Origin: Candidatus Allofournierella excrementigallinarum
GTDB lineage: Bacteria > Bacillota > Clostridia > Oscillospirales > Ruminococcaceae
Assembly (NCBI GenBank): GCA_019119025.1
Contig: DWXV01000029.1
Location: forward strand, 1 to 57,190
Direction: 5' to 3'
DNA: 57,190 nt
This document shows, one piece after another, positions 48,851 through 57,153 of the stretch. The notes beneath the pieces are model-generated. The model was given only the letters and a program-made list of their open reading frames with translations. It searched no databases and was not told the origin of the DNA. A program made the translations under genes and the position numbers. The first letter of the stretch is position 1. Every line of letters starts with the position of its first letter.

Positions 48851-49492
48851 TCAGGCGGACGCCTTGCAGATGGAAACGGCGGCGTCGGCGGCGGAAGCGG
48901 CGTCGGCGGTGTAGCAGTCGGCGCCGATCTGGTCACAGAAGGTCTGGGTGACGGGCGCGCCGCCCACCATGATCTTCACCTTGCCGTGGATGCCGGCCTC
49001 CTCGGCCTTCTTCACCACCTCTTCCATCATGCCCATGGTGGTGGTGAGCAGGGCGGAGCAGCAGATGATCTGGCAGCCCTGGTCGATGGCGGTCTGCACA
49101 TAGGTCTCGGGGGCCACGTCGGTGCCCAGGTCGACGACCTCCAGGCCCTTGCCCTCCATCATCATCTTCACCAGGTTCTTGCCGATGTCGTGCAGGTCGC
49201 CCTTCACGGTGCCGATGCACACCTTGCCCACGGCCTCCACGCCCGCCTGGGCCATCAGGGGCTTGAGCAGCGCCGCGCCCATGTTCATGGCGCGGGCGGC
49301 CACCAGCACTTCGGGCACGAACACCTCGTTGTTCTTGAACTTTTCGCCGATCACGCCCATGCCGGCCAGAAGGCCTTCGTCCAGGATCTGCTCCACGGGA
49401 ATGCCCTGATCAATGGCCTGCTGCACCAGCTCCTTTACGATCTTGGCTTTGCCCTTCTGGAGATTTTCGGAAATGTCGGTCAGAATGCTCAT
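48851..49492 (-). CDS. Corrinoid (methyl-carrier) protein, MtaC/MtbC-like
   Basis: 213 residues. The N-terminal helical cap domain (residues 1-88) is followed by the B12-binding Rossmann domain with DLHDIGKN (Asp99, His101, Gly104), whose His replaces the lower ligand (base-off/His-on). LGTDVAPETYV and VGGAPVTQTFCDQIGADCY are the other cobalamin contacts. It is the first gene of the methyl-transfer operon, divergent from the PocR/AraC regulator. Confidence 0.93.
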   Translation of the reverse strand: MSILTDISENLQKGKAKIVKELVQQAIDQGIPVEQILDEGLLAGMGVIGEKFKNNEVFVPEVLVAARAMNMGAALLKPLMAQAGVEAVGKVCIGTVKGDLHDIGKNLVKMMMEGKGLEVVDLGTDVAPETYVQTAIDQGCQIICCSALLTTTMGMMEEVVKKAEEAGIHGKVKIMVGGAPVTQTFCDQIGADCYTADAASAADAAVSICKASA

Positions 49493-49650
49493 GGATGCTC
49501 TTCCTCCGTTCTTTGGTTTTGCAGCGGCGCGCGGCCGCCTGGTTCTGAGCATAGGATAGCATATCGCCGCCGCCCGGCGCTTGTAATCGCCTGCGATTTT
49601 TGGTAATATTTTATTAATATAAAAAGCGGTTCCAAAAGGAGGGGAAGGCG

Positions 49651-50901
49651 GTGGAAAAAACCTTTGACCTCACCCTTGCGCGGGAGTGTGCGGCGGCCTT
49701 TTCCGCCTCCACCGGGCTGGGGTGCATCGTGTCGGACAAAGAGGGAGCCACCCTTGCGGAGTATGGCTACGGCTGCTCTGCCTGCCGCATCTGCCGGCTG
49801 GCGGGCCGGCCGGCGGCCCAGTGCGTGCGGGCCCAGAACTACAGCATGGCCGAGGCCGAGCGCTTCGGCGGGCGCTACATCTATTATTGCCCCATGGGGC
49901 TGACCTGCTTTGTGTCGCCCCTTCTGGGCGAGCTGGACAGCTGCGCCCGCATCACGGCGGGGCCCTTCCTGATGGTGGAAAAAGAGGACTTCATCGACTG
50001 CGAGCTGATGGCGCTGGAGGAAGAACGGCGGGCCCGGGTGGTGGCGGAGCTGGAAAACGTGCGGGTCATCCCCACGGCCACGGTGAGCCGGATGTCCACG
50101 CTGCTGTTCATGGCGGTGGGCTTTATGAACAAGGTGTCGGCCTCGGAGCGGATGCGCCAGGTGCAATCGGCGGACGCCATCCAGGGCCAGATCAACAGCT
50201 ACATTTTGCAGCTCAAGCAGGAGGAACAGCCGCCGCCCTATCCCTTCGCGGTGGAAAAGGCCTTCCTGCGCAGCATCCGCCGCTCGGAAAAGGACCAGGC
50301 GCGCAGCCTTTTGAACCGGCTTCTGGGCCACATCCTGCTGGCCACCGGCCAGCAGCTGGACACGGTGAAATCCCGGGTGTGCGAATTGCTGGCCCTCACC
50401 GGGCGGGCGGCGGTGGAGGCGGGCGCGGAGAGCGGCGCCACCCTGCGGCTGTGCCACGAGAGCCGCGGGCGCATCGAGCAGGCGGGGGACATCGAGGCCA
50501 TGTGCGCCGTGCTGAGCGACGCGGTGAACCGCCTGATGGACAGCGTGTTCCGCTATTCGGACATGCGCCACGCCCACGCCATCCACCTGTGCATGCAGCA
50601 CATCGAGACCCACTATTACGAAAAGGTCACGCTGGAGCAGCTGGCCCAGCGGGTGTTCCTCTCGCCGGCCTACCTGAGCCGGGTGTTCAAGGAGGAGACG
50701 GGCACCTCCTTCAACGACTATCTCAACGCCGTGCGCATCGGCAAGGCGCGGCAGCTTTTGCTCCACGAGGATCTGCGCATCACCGACGTGGCCAGCGCCG
50801 TGGGGTTCGACGACCAGAGCTATTTCACCAAGGTGTTCCGCCGCGTCACCGGCATGACGCCGCTGCGCTACCGCGCGCGCTACACCCAGGGCGAGGAATA
50901 A
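49651..50901 (+). CDS. PocR-domain AraC family activator
   Basis: 416 residues. The N-terminal PocR ligand domain (residues 1-160) has the Cys-rich CSACRICRLAGRPAAQC and YYCPMGLTCFVSPL. The C-terminal AraC domain has two helix-turn-helices (VTLEQLAQRVFLSPAYLSRVFKEETG and RITDVASAVGFDDQSYFTKVFRRVTG). In Salmonella PocR governs propanediol/B12 genes. Here it is divergent from the corrinoid operon and probably activates it. GTG 49651 after GGAGGGG. Confidence 0.9.
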   Translation: MEKTFDLTLARECAAAFSASTGLGCIVSDKEGATLAEYGYGCSACRICRLAGRPAAQCVRAQNYSMAEAERFGGRYIYYCPMGLTCFVSPLLGELDSCARITAGPFLMVEKEDFIDCELMALEEERRARVVAELENVRVIPTATVSRMSTLLFMAVGFMNKVSASERMRQVQSADAIQGQINSYILQLKQEEQPPPYPFAVEKAFLRSIRRSEKDQARSLLNRLLGHILLATGQQLDTVKSRVCELLALTGRAAVEAGAESGATLRLCHESRGRIEQAGDIEAMCAVLSDAVNRLMDSVFRYSDMRHAHAIHLCMQHIETHYYEKVTLEQLAQRVFLSPAYLSRVFKEETGTSFNDYLNAVRIGKARQLLLHEDLRITDVASAVGFDDQSYFTKVFRRVTGMTPLRYRARYTQGEE

Positions 50902-50992
50902 AACAGGCTGCAGGACAAACGGGCCAACGCATGATACGCTTGCCGCAGGAACGTTTGAAGACCTCTGCGGCTTTTAAAAAGGAGGACGGCGT

Positions 50993-51727
50993 ATGGAGTA
51001 TCCCGGCAGGACCCCGGTGCGGGTGGACGAATACCCTCTTTTGGACGGCGCGCGCCATCCCTTTGCGGTGATCTGCCCCGGCGGGGGCTACGAAAAAATT
51101 TCCGACCCGCTGGAAGGGGAGGGCTTTGCCCGGCGGCTGAACGGGTTGGGCTGCGCGGCCTTTGGGGTGCGCTATTCCGTGGGGCGGGCGGCCCGCTTTC
51201 CCGCCCCGCTGGAGGATGCGGCCGCCGCGGTGCGGGGCATCCTCGCCCGGGCGGAGGAGCTGAACGTGGACCCGGCGGACTATTCCGTGTGGGGCGCGTC
51301 GGCGGGCGGGCACCTGGCGGCGCTCTTCGCCAGCGAGGCCCAGGGCTGGAAACGGTTCGGCCTGCCCCGGCCGGCGGCGCTGGTGCTCTGCTACCCGGTC
51401 GTCACCATGGAGGAGCCCCTGGCCCACGCGGGCAGCCGCCTGCGGCTGCTGGGGGCGGACCCCGGCCCGGCGCTGGTGGAAAGGACCAGCGCGGAGAAGC
51501 TGGTCACTGCCGCCTGGCCGCCCACCTTCCTATGGTGGGGCGAGGCGGACGCCACCGTGGACCCCGCCAACAGCCGGATGCTGCTGGCGGCGCTGGAAGC
51601 GGCGGGGGTGCGCTGCGAGCACGTCTCCTGGCCGGGCGTGGGCCATGGCGTGGGCCTGAGCGAAGGGCTGCCCTGCGCCGGCTGGCTTCGGCGGGCGGCG
51701 GAGTTCTGGCGGCGGGCCGTTCTTTAA
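50993..51727 (+). CDS. Alpha/beta-hydrolase esterase
   Basis: 244 residues, BD-FAE/acetyl-esterase type. CPGGGY is the oxyanion loop, WGASAGGH holds the nucleophile Ser, WGEADATVD the Asp, and GVGHGVGL the His. No signal peptide; cytosolic. Natural ester unknown. GGAGG precedes ATG. The gene is followed by the tRNA promoter. Confidence 0.85.
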   Translation: MEYPGRTPVRVDEYPLLDGARHPFAVICPGGGYEKISDPLEGEGFARRLNGLGCAAFGVRYSVGRAARFPAPLEDAAAAVRGILARAEELNVDPADYSVWGASAGGHLAALFASEAQGWKRFGLPRPAALVLCYPVVTMEEPLAHAGSRLRLLGADPGPALVERTSAEKLVTAAWPPTFLWWGEADATVDPANSRMLLAALEAAGVRCEHVSWPGVGHGVGLSEGLPCAGWLRRAAEFWRRAVL

Positions 51728-51745
51728 AAAATCGGCGGAAAAGGG

Positions 51746-51774
51746 TTGACAGCCTTCTCAAACCCTGCTATAAT
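51746..51774 (+). promoter_or_regulatory. Promoter of tRNA-Asn
   Basis: TTGACA, 17-bp spacer, TATAAT: full consensus, as expected for a stable RNA. It lies 33 bp before the tRNA. Confidence 0.88.
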
Positions 51775-51807
51775 AAATCACGCTGCACGACAGGGCAGCG
51801 TGCATAT

Positions 51808-51883
51808 TCCTCCTTAGCTCAGTCGGTAGAGCATGCGGCTGTTAACCGCAGGGTCGTTGGTTCGAGCCCAACAGGGGGAGCCA
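51808..51883 (+). tRNA. tRNA-Asn (anticodon GTT)
   Basis: Acceptor TCCTCCT pairs with AGGGGGA, discriminator G, encoded CCA. D-arm AGCTCAGTCGGTAGAGC, anticodon loop CTGTTAA with GTT, and T-arm GGTTCGAGCCC are all regular. No truncated duplicate of its 3' end is seen nearby, so it is not an obvious integration site. Confidence 0.95.
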
Positions 51884-51914
51884 AAAAGAGCACGTCGAAG
51901 GACGTGCTCTTTTC
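51884..51914 (+). terminator. Terminator of tRNA-Asn
   Basis: AAGAGCACGTC / GACGTGCTCTT with GAAG loop and a T-rich tail. Confidence 0.88.
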
Positions 51915-51998
51915 TTTTGCCCGGGCGGCCTGGCGGGCTTTTTTCCGGCGGTGGACGGGACGGGGCGAGGGTGCCTCAAAAGGGCCGGCGAGGCCCGC

Positions 51999-52038
51999 TG
52001 CAAGTTAAAATGCAAGTCAAAATGCAGGTCAAATGCGG
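51999..52038 (+). repeat. Short tandem repeat, about 12-bp unit
   Basis: Units TGCAAGTTAAAA, TGCAAGTCAAAA, TGCAGGTCAAA and a partial TGCGGGG. It lies in the gap between tRNA-Asn and prfC, where nothing else is seen. Confidence 0.6.
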
Positions 52039-52081
52039 GGCGGGACGAACTGCGCCCGCCCCGAAAAAGCCCGCCGCCGCG

Positions 52082-52114
52082 AAAAAAGCGCCCCGGCCTT
52101 TTGGCCGGGGCGCT
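52082..52114 (-). terminator. Intrinsic terminator of prfC
   Basis: GCGCCCCGGCC / GGCCGGGGCGC with a 4-nt loop and a U6 tail on the minus strand. Confidence 0.9.
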
Positions 52115-52135
52115 GCCCGTATGCTGTGCAAAAAA

Positions 52136-53737
52136 TCAATCTTCCCGGTTGCCGAACTCGCTCAGGCGCAGGCCGGGGTTGTGCTCCTCGGCCCAGGCGA
52201 TGGCCCAGGGAGAGGTGAACAGCAGCAGCTTCGAGCCCTTCAGGTCCTCGATGCGCCGGGTGTCGCTGGTCAGGTCCAGGGCCTTGGGGTCCAAATCCTC
52301 GTTCTCGATCCAGCGGATGTGCTCGTAGGGCAGGTTCTGCATGCGGATGTCCACGTTGTATTCGTTTTTCAACCGGTATTCCAGCACCTCGAACTGCAAC
52401 ACGCCCACAACGCCCACGATGACCTCCTCCATGCCGCCGCCCAGCTCCCGGAAGATCTGGATGGCGCCCTCCTGGGCCACCTGCTCCATGCCCTTCACGA
52501 ACTGCTTGCGCTTCATGGTGTCCACCTGGGTCACCCGGGCGAAGTGCTCGGGGGCGAAGGTGGGGATGCCCGCGTAGCGGATGGGCTCCTTGCCGGTGCA
52601 CAGGGTGTCGCCGATGGAGAAGATGCCCGGGTCGAACAGGCCGATGATGTCGCCGGCAAAGGCCTCGTCCACGGTGGCCCGGTCCTGGGCCATCAGCTGG
52701 GTGGACTGGGCCAGCTTTATCTTCCTGCCCTGCTGCACATGGGTCACCTCCATGCCCCGCTCAAAGCGGCCGGAGCAGATGCGCATGAAGGCGATGCGGT
52801 CCCGGTGGGCCTTGTTCATGTTGGCCTGGATCTTGAAGATGAAGCCGGAGAAGGCCTCCTGCGCAGGCTCCACCGGCACGCCGCCGCTGGTGCGGGGCAG
52901 AGGGGAGGGGGCCAGCCGCAGGAATTCCTTCAAAAAGGGCTCCACGCCGAAGTTGGTCAGCGCCGAACCGAAGAACACGGGGCTCAGGGAACCGGCGTTC
53001 ACCGCGTCCATGTCAAAGTCGTAGCTGGCGCCGTCCAGCAGCTCGATGTCCTCGCTGAGCTTCTCGTGCAGCGGCGCGCCGAGCAGCCCGTCCAGACGCT
53101 CGTCGCCCAGTTCCGCCTCGATCTTATCGAGGATTTTCACGCCGTTGGCCTTGCCGTCGCTCTGGAAGGCCAGGATGTGGCGGCTCTGCCGGTCGAACAC
53201 GCCTTTGAACTCCTTGCCGCAGCCGATGGGCCAGTTCATGGGATAGGTGCGGATGCCCAGGATGTTTTCGATCTCCTCCATCAGGTCAAAGGGGTCCCGG
53301 GCCTCCCGGTCCATCTTGTTGATGAAGGTGAAGATGGGGATGTGCCGCAAAGTGCACACCTTGAACAGCTTGATGGTCTGGGCCTCCACGCCCTTGGCCG
53401 CGTCCAGCACCATCACCGCCGCGTCGGCGGCCATCAGGGTGCGGTAGGTGTCTTCGGAAAAATCCTGGTGGCCGGGGGTGTCCAGAATGTTCACGCAGCG
53501 CCCGTCGTATTCAAACTGCAGCACGCTGCTGGTGACGGAGATGCCGCGCTGCTTTTCGATCTCCATCCAGTCGCTCACCGCGTGGCGGGCGCTCTGCTTG
53601 CCCTTCACGCTGCCCGCCTGCTGGATGGCCCCGCCGTAGAGCAGCAGCTTCTCGGTGAGGGTGGTCTTGCCGGCGTCCGGGTGGCTGATGATGGCAAAGG
53701 TGCGCCTGCGCGCGATCTCCTGCCGCAGATCGGCCAT
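52136..53737 (-). CDS. prfC: Peptide chain release factor 3
   Basis: 533 residues, a translational GTPase that recycles RF1/RF2. G1 SHPDAGKTT, G2 region QRGISVTSSV, G3 DTPGHQDF, G4 NKMDRE and the RF3-specific C-terminal domain are intact. Full length for the family. ATG 53737 after GGAGGAAG. Confidence 0.95.
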   Translation of the reverse strand: MADLRQEIARRRTFAIISHPDAGKTTLTEKLLLYGGAIQQAGSVKGKQSARHAVSDWMEIEKQRGISVTSSVLQFEYDGRCVNILDTPGHQDFSEDTYRTLMAADAAVMVLDAAKGVEAQTIKLFKVCTLRHIPIFTFINKMDREARDPFDLMEEIENILGIRTYPMNWPIGCGKEFKGVFDRQSRHILAFQSDGKANGVKILDKIEAELGDERLDGLLGAPLHEKLSEDIELLDGASYDFDMDAVNAGSLSPVFFGSALTNFGVEPFLKEFLRLAPSPLPRTSGGVPVEPAQEAFSGFIFKIQANMNKAHRDRIAFMRICSGRFERGMEVTHVQQGRKIKLAQSTQLMAQDRATVDEAFAGDIIGLFDPGIFSIGDTLCTGKEPIRYAGIPTFAPEHFARVTQVDTMKRKQFVKGMEQVAQEGAIQIFRELGGGMEEVIVGVVGVLQFEVLEYRLKNEYNVDIRMQNLPYEHIRWIENEDLDPKALDLTSDTRRIEDLKGSKLLLFTSPWAIAWAEEHNPGLRLSEFGNRED

Positions 53738-53824
53738 AGCTTCTTCCTCCTCTGGTCATGCGCGGGGCAGCAAAGCCCCGGTGGGTTTCCTTCTAAAAAG
53801 TCACAACATTTTAATTCTACCCGT

Positions 53825-54733
53825 TCAAAGCCCGCTTGGCAAGGGGAACGGGGCATTTTTGCTTTGCTTTTTCAGCACGAAACAGGGCAGGGGCGCGGTG
53901 GGCGCCCAGTTGGCGAAGCGGCAGGCGAGCACCGTGTATCTTTCCAGGGGCAGGGCGGCGAAAAACCCCTCCACCGCGTTCCTTTCCCCGTCGCCGTTGG
54001 GGCCGCCGCTGTAAAGGCAGGCCGCCAGCACGCCGCCGGGCTTGAGGATGTCCAGCGCCGCCGAAAGGGCCGGCAGGCTGCTGGCCGGGGTGGTGAAAAG
54101 GGCGTGGTCCGCCCCCGGAAGGTACCCGAAGTTGAACACCACGCAGTCGGCGCTGGCCGGCCCGGCAAACTGGGCCAGCCGGGCGTGGTCCGCCTGCACC
54201 ACCCGGGCGATGGAGGCAAGGCCCTCGGCTTCCAGCCGGGCGCGGGTGGCCTCCACCGCCTTTTGCTGCACGTCCAGCGCCAGCACCTTCCCCACCGGCC
54301 CCGCCAGGCGGCACAGAAAGGCGGTGTCGTGGCCGTTGCCGCAGGTGGCGTCGATGAAAAAGCCCCCGGTGCAAAGGCGCGAAGCCAGGAATTCATGGAC
54401 GAGGCCCACGGCGCTGAGCTCCGGCGCGCGGCGGCGCAGCCAGATGCCCCCGGCGGGCGCGAAGCCGAACTTGCGCAGGAGGGCCGCCGCGGCCTCGCTT
54501 TCCGGGGGCGGGGCGGCGTGCAGGCTGCAGGCGCAAAAGCCCCCGGTGGCGTGCAGGGCCTGCTTGAGCAGATAGCTGCCGTAGCCCCTGCCCCGCCAGC
54601 TTTCGTCGATGAAAAACTCCTCCAGATCCACCCGGCCGGGGGCAAGGCGCAGGCGGCAGACGCCCACCGGCTGCTGTTCTTTATAAAGGGTGAGGGCAAG
54701 ACGCTCCCCTTCCCGGTGCCCGTCGATGCGCAT
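53825..54733 (-). CDS. GNAT acetyltransferase fused to MnmM-like methyltransferase
   Basis: 302 residues in two parts. Residues 1-105 are a GNAT domain with the acetyl-CoA motif RGRGYG at 47-52. Residues 110-302 match MnmM/YtqB (FIDATCGNGHDTAFLC SAM motif, VLALDVQQKAVEAT, VVFNFGYLPG, GGVLAACLYSGGPNGDGE). MnmM methylates 5-aminomethyl-2-thiouridine at the tRNA wobble base. The fusion order differs from the usual stand-alone enzyme, so the GNAT part may act on the same tRNA pathway or a small amine. Confidence 0.82.
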   Translation of the reverse strand: MRIDGHREGERLALTLYKEQQPVGVCRLRLAPGRVDLEEFFIDESWRGRGYGSYLLKQALHATGGFCACSLHAAPPPESEAAAALLRKFGFAPAGGIWLRRRAPELSAVGLVHEFLASRLCTGGFFIDATCGNGHDTAFLCRLAGPVGKVLALDVQQKAVEATRARLEAEGLASIARVVQADHARLAQFAGPASADCVVFNFGYLPGADHALFTTPASSLPALSAALDILKPGGVLAACLYSGGPNGDGERNAVEGFFAALPLERYTVLACRFANWAPTAPLPCFVLKKQSKNAPFPLPSGL

Positions 54734-54973
54734 GGGCGGCCTCCTTTTTGCGAAACGGTTGCGGGATGCCCCGTTTTGTGGTAGCATATCCACAAGCCGC
54801 ATCCGCGTGATATTCCCATTATAGCGCGAAATATGGGGATTTCACAATTCTTTCACCCCGGCTTTGAAGGTTTTTCACGATTGGCCGATATACTATGGTC
54901 AGAACGATCGCAGAGGGCTCTTTTGAGGGCGTATCCGCCCCGGCCCGCTGTTTACCCGAAAGGATGAATCTTT

Positions 54974-56206
54974 ATGGAAAACAAATGGGAATACGATTAC
55001 TCCGGTCTCTATCAGAACGGATACGACCCCGCGCCCCCCGCGCCGGGCGCCCCTGCCGGGCAGACGCCCGGCGGCCCGGCGGGCGAGCCGCCCCGCAAAA
55101 AGCGGGGCGCCGCCAAGCGCATCCTGGCCGCGGTGCTGGCCCTGGTGCTGGTGGCGGCGGTCAGCTTCGGCGGCGGCTATGCCGGCTATCTGGTGGCCAG
55201 CAAGAACGGCGGCCAGACGGTGATGTACCAGGCCGCGCCCAGCGGCAGCGCCACCTCCACCTCTTCTTCCACCGGCAGCCTGGCGGACGTGGCCAGCGCG
55301 GTGAGCCCCAGCGTTGTGGTGGTCACCACCGAGCAGCTTGTCACCAACAACTACTTCTGGGGCGGCCAGCAGGTGCTCAGCGGCGCCGGCAGCGGCGTCA
55401 TCCTCACCACCGACGGCTACATCGTCACCAACTATCACGTGGTGGAGGGCGCCCAGCAGATCACCGTGACTTTGCACGACGACTCCACCTACACCGCCAC
55501 CGTGGTGGGCGCCGACCAGCAGAGCGACATCGCCCTGCTGAAGATCGACGCCACCGGCCTGACCCCGGCGGTGCTGGGCGATTCCGACAATGTGCAGGTG
55601 GGCGAAGTGGTCATCGCCGTGGGCAACCCCATGGGCACCCTGGGCGGCACCGTCACCGACGGCATCGTCTCCGCTTTGAACCGTGACATCTCGGTGGAAG
55701 GCAACCAGATGACCCTGATGCAGACCAGCGCGGCCATCAGCCCGGGCAACTCCGGCGGCGGCCTGTTCAACACCAACGGGGAACTGATCGGCATCGTCAA
55801 CGCCAAATACTCCGATGAGGAGGCCGAGGGCCTGGGCTTCGCCATCCCGGTGAACACCATGAAAACCGTGGTGCAGGACCTGCTGGAGAACGGCTACGTC
55901 ACCGGCCGCCCCGCCCTGGGCATCACCGTCATCACTGTGGGCGATGTGCAGACCGCCATGCAGTACGGCGTGAGCAGCCTGGGCGTCTATGTCAACAGCG
56001 TTGACGCCGGCTCCGGCGCCGAGGCCGCCGGCATGAAGGCGGGCGACCGCATCGTGAGCATCGGCACCCAGCTGGTGGAGACCACCGACGACGTGACCAA
56101 CGCCCTCAAAGCCTACAACGTGGGCGACGTGGTGGAGATCCAGGTGGACCGTGACCGCGAGCTCATCACCCTGCAGGTCACCCTGGGCGAAAAGACCGGC
56201 GCATGA
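54974..56206 (+). CDS. htrA: HtrA/DegP-type membrane-anchored serine protease
   Basis: 410 residues. A short cytosolic Pro/Gly-rich head, a membrane helix at about 49-72, a Ser/Thr linker, then a trypsin-like domain with His155 (TNYHVV), Asp185 (SDIALL) and Ser260 (GNSGGG), and one C-terminal PDZ domain (GVYVNSVDAGSGAEAAGMKAGDRI). It handles misfolded exported proteins. AAAGGA lies 10 nt before ATG. Confidence 0.94.
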   Translation: MENKWEYDYSGLYQNGYDPAPPAPGAPAGQTPGGPAGEPPRKKRGAAKRILAAVLALVLVAAVSFGGGYAGYLVASKNGGQTVMYQAAPSGSATSTSSSTGSLADVASAVSPSVVVVTTEQLVTNNYFWGGQQVLSGAGSGVILTTDGYIVTNYHVVEGAQQITVTLHDDSTYTATVVGADQQSDIALLKIDATGLTPAVLGDSDNVQVGEVVIAVGNPMGTLGGTVTDGIVSALNRDISVEGNQMTLMQTSAAISPGNSGGGLFNTNGELIGIVNAKYSDEEAEGLGFAIPVNTMKTVVQDLLENGYVTGRPALGITVITVGDVQTAMQYGVSSLGVYVNSVDAGSGAEAAGMKAGDRIVSIGTQLVETTDDVTNALKAYNVGDVVEIQVDRDRELITLQVTLGEKTGA

Positions 56207-56245
56207 CAAGGCCGGCCAGGGAGACCCTGGGCCCAAACAAATGAA

Positions 56246-56289
56246 AAAGGGACGCCCCGACCCGCCAGGGTCCGGGGCGTCCCTTTTTG
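56246..56289. terminator. Bidirectional terminator
   Basis: AAAGGGACGCCCCG / CGGGGCGTCCCTTT with U-runs both ways between the convergent htrA and nitroreductase genes. Confidence 0.9.
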
Positions 56290-56346
56290 CCTTCCAAATA
56301 TACAAAATGGAATATTGGCTGCAAAAATCACAAAAATGCGGGCCGC

Positions 56347-57099
56347 TCAGCGGTCCCAGCCCTCAAAATCCCTGAGATAGACCGACGCGCTGCGGCTCAT
56401 TTCCCGGGAAAAATCGCTCTCGTACTTGCGGGCGGCGAAGGCGCGCACCCAGGCGTCGAAGTCGAAGGCGGGCTTTCCGTCCGCGGCGGCCTGTGCGGCG
56501 AGGGCGGCCCGGTGCTCTTCGGGGGTGCGCTCGGCGTAGGCGTTCTCGCACACCACATACTCCATGGGCAGGCGGGCGGGCTTGCGCCGGGCCTTTTGCT
56601 GGCCGGTGGGGCGGCCGAACACCACCATGGCGGCGGGCACCACGGCGGGGGGAAGGGCCAGGGCCCTGCGCATTTCCTCGCACTGCTCGATCACGTCGCC
56701 GATGTAGCAGCTGCCAATGCCAAGGCTTTCGGCGGCGGTCACGGCGTTCTGGGCGGCGATGCAGGCGTCGGCCGCGGCCAGCAGCAGGTCGCCGGGGCCG
56801 GGGGCCCGGGGCGAAAGGCCCGCCGCCCGGTAGCACTGCTCCCAGCGGCGGCAGTCCGCCAGAAACACCAGCACCAGCGGCGCGGCGGCGATGAAGGGCT
56901 GGTGGTCGCACAGGTCCGCCAGCCGCTCCTTCAGCGCCTGGTCGGTCACGTCGATGATGGTGTAAAGCTGCTGGCAGCCCGCGGTGGGCGCGTCGAAGGC
57001 GGCTTGCAGGATGGCCTGCTTTTCCTCTGGCGTCACCGGCCCGCCGGCATAGGCCCGCACGCTTTTGCGCGCGGCCAGCTGGCGCAGGATTTCGTTCAT
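56347..57099 (-). CDS. Nitroreductase family flavoprotein
   Basis: 250 residues. RKSVRAYAGGPVTPEEKQAIL at the N-terminus, APTAGCQQLY (FMN phosphate contact) and ESLGIGSCYIGDV are typical of the family, which reduces nitro groups, quinones or flavin-linked substrates with NAD(P)H. The C-terminal 50 residues include many Arg and Asp and are less conserved. Start at 57099 after GGAGGGAT. Confidence 0.9.
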   Translation of the reverse strand: MNEILRQLAARKSVRAYAGGPVTPEEKQAILQAAFDAPTAGCQQLYTIIDVTDQALKERLADLCDHQPFIAAAPLVLVFLADCRRWEQCYRAAGLSPRAPGPGDLLLAAADACIAAQNAVTAAESLGIGSCYIGDVIEQCEEMRRALALPPAVVPAAMVVFGRPTGQQKARRKPARLPMEYVVCENAYAERTPEEHRAALAAQAAADGKPAFDFDAWVRAFAARKYESDFSREMSRSASVYLRDFEGWDR

Positions 57100-57123
57100 G
57101 GGCGATCCCTCCTTATTGTTTCC

Positions 57124-57153
57124 ATTATAAAGCGGCGGCCCGGCGCGGGTCAA
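57124..57153 (-). promoter_or_regulatory. Promoter of the nitroreductase gene
   Basis: Minus strand TTGACC, 18-bp spacer, TATAAT, 25 bp upstream of the ATG. The last bases of the window hold no other feature. Confidence 0.7.

Noticed and set aside
51808..51883. tRNA-Asn as the ICE attachment site
   Set aside because: It lies 16 kb from the element edge, and no duplicated tRNA 3' end is visible at 35.5 kb.
51833..54784. A 983-codon plus-strand frame covering tRNA-Asn, prfC and the GNAT-MnmM gene
   Set aside because: Opposite strand carries intact RF3 and MnmM motifs, and the frame begins inside a tRNA gene.
54860..54900. Promoter TTGAAG...TATACT before htrA
   Set aside because: The spacer is 19 bp and the -35 is weak; not strong enough to list.
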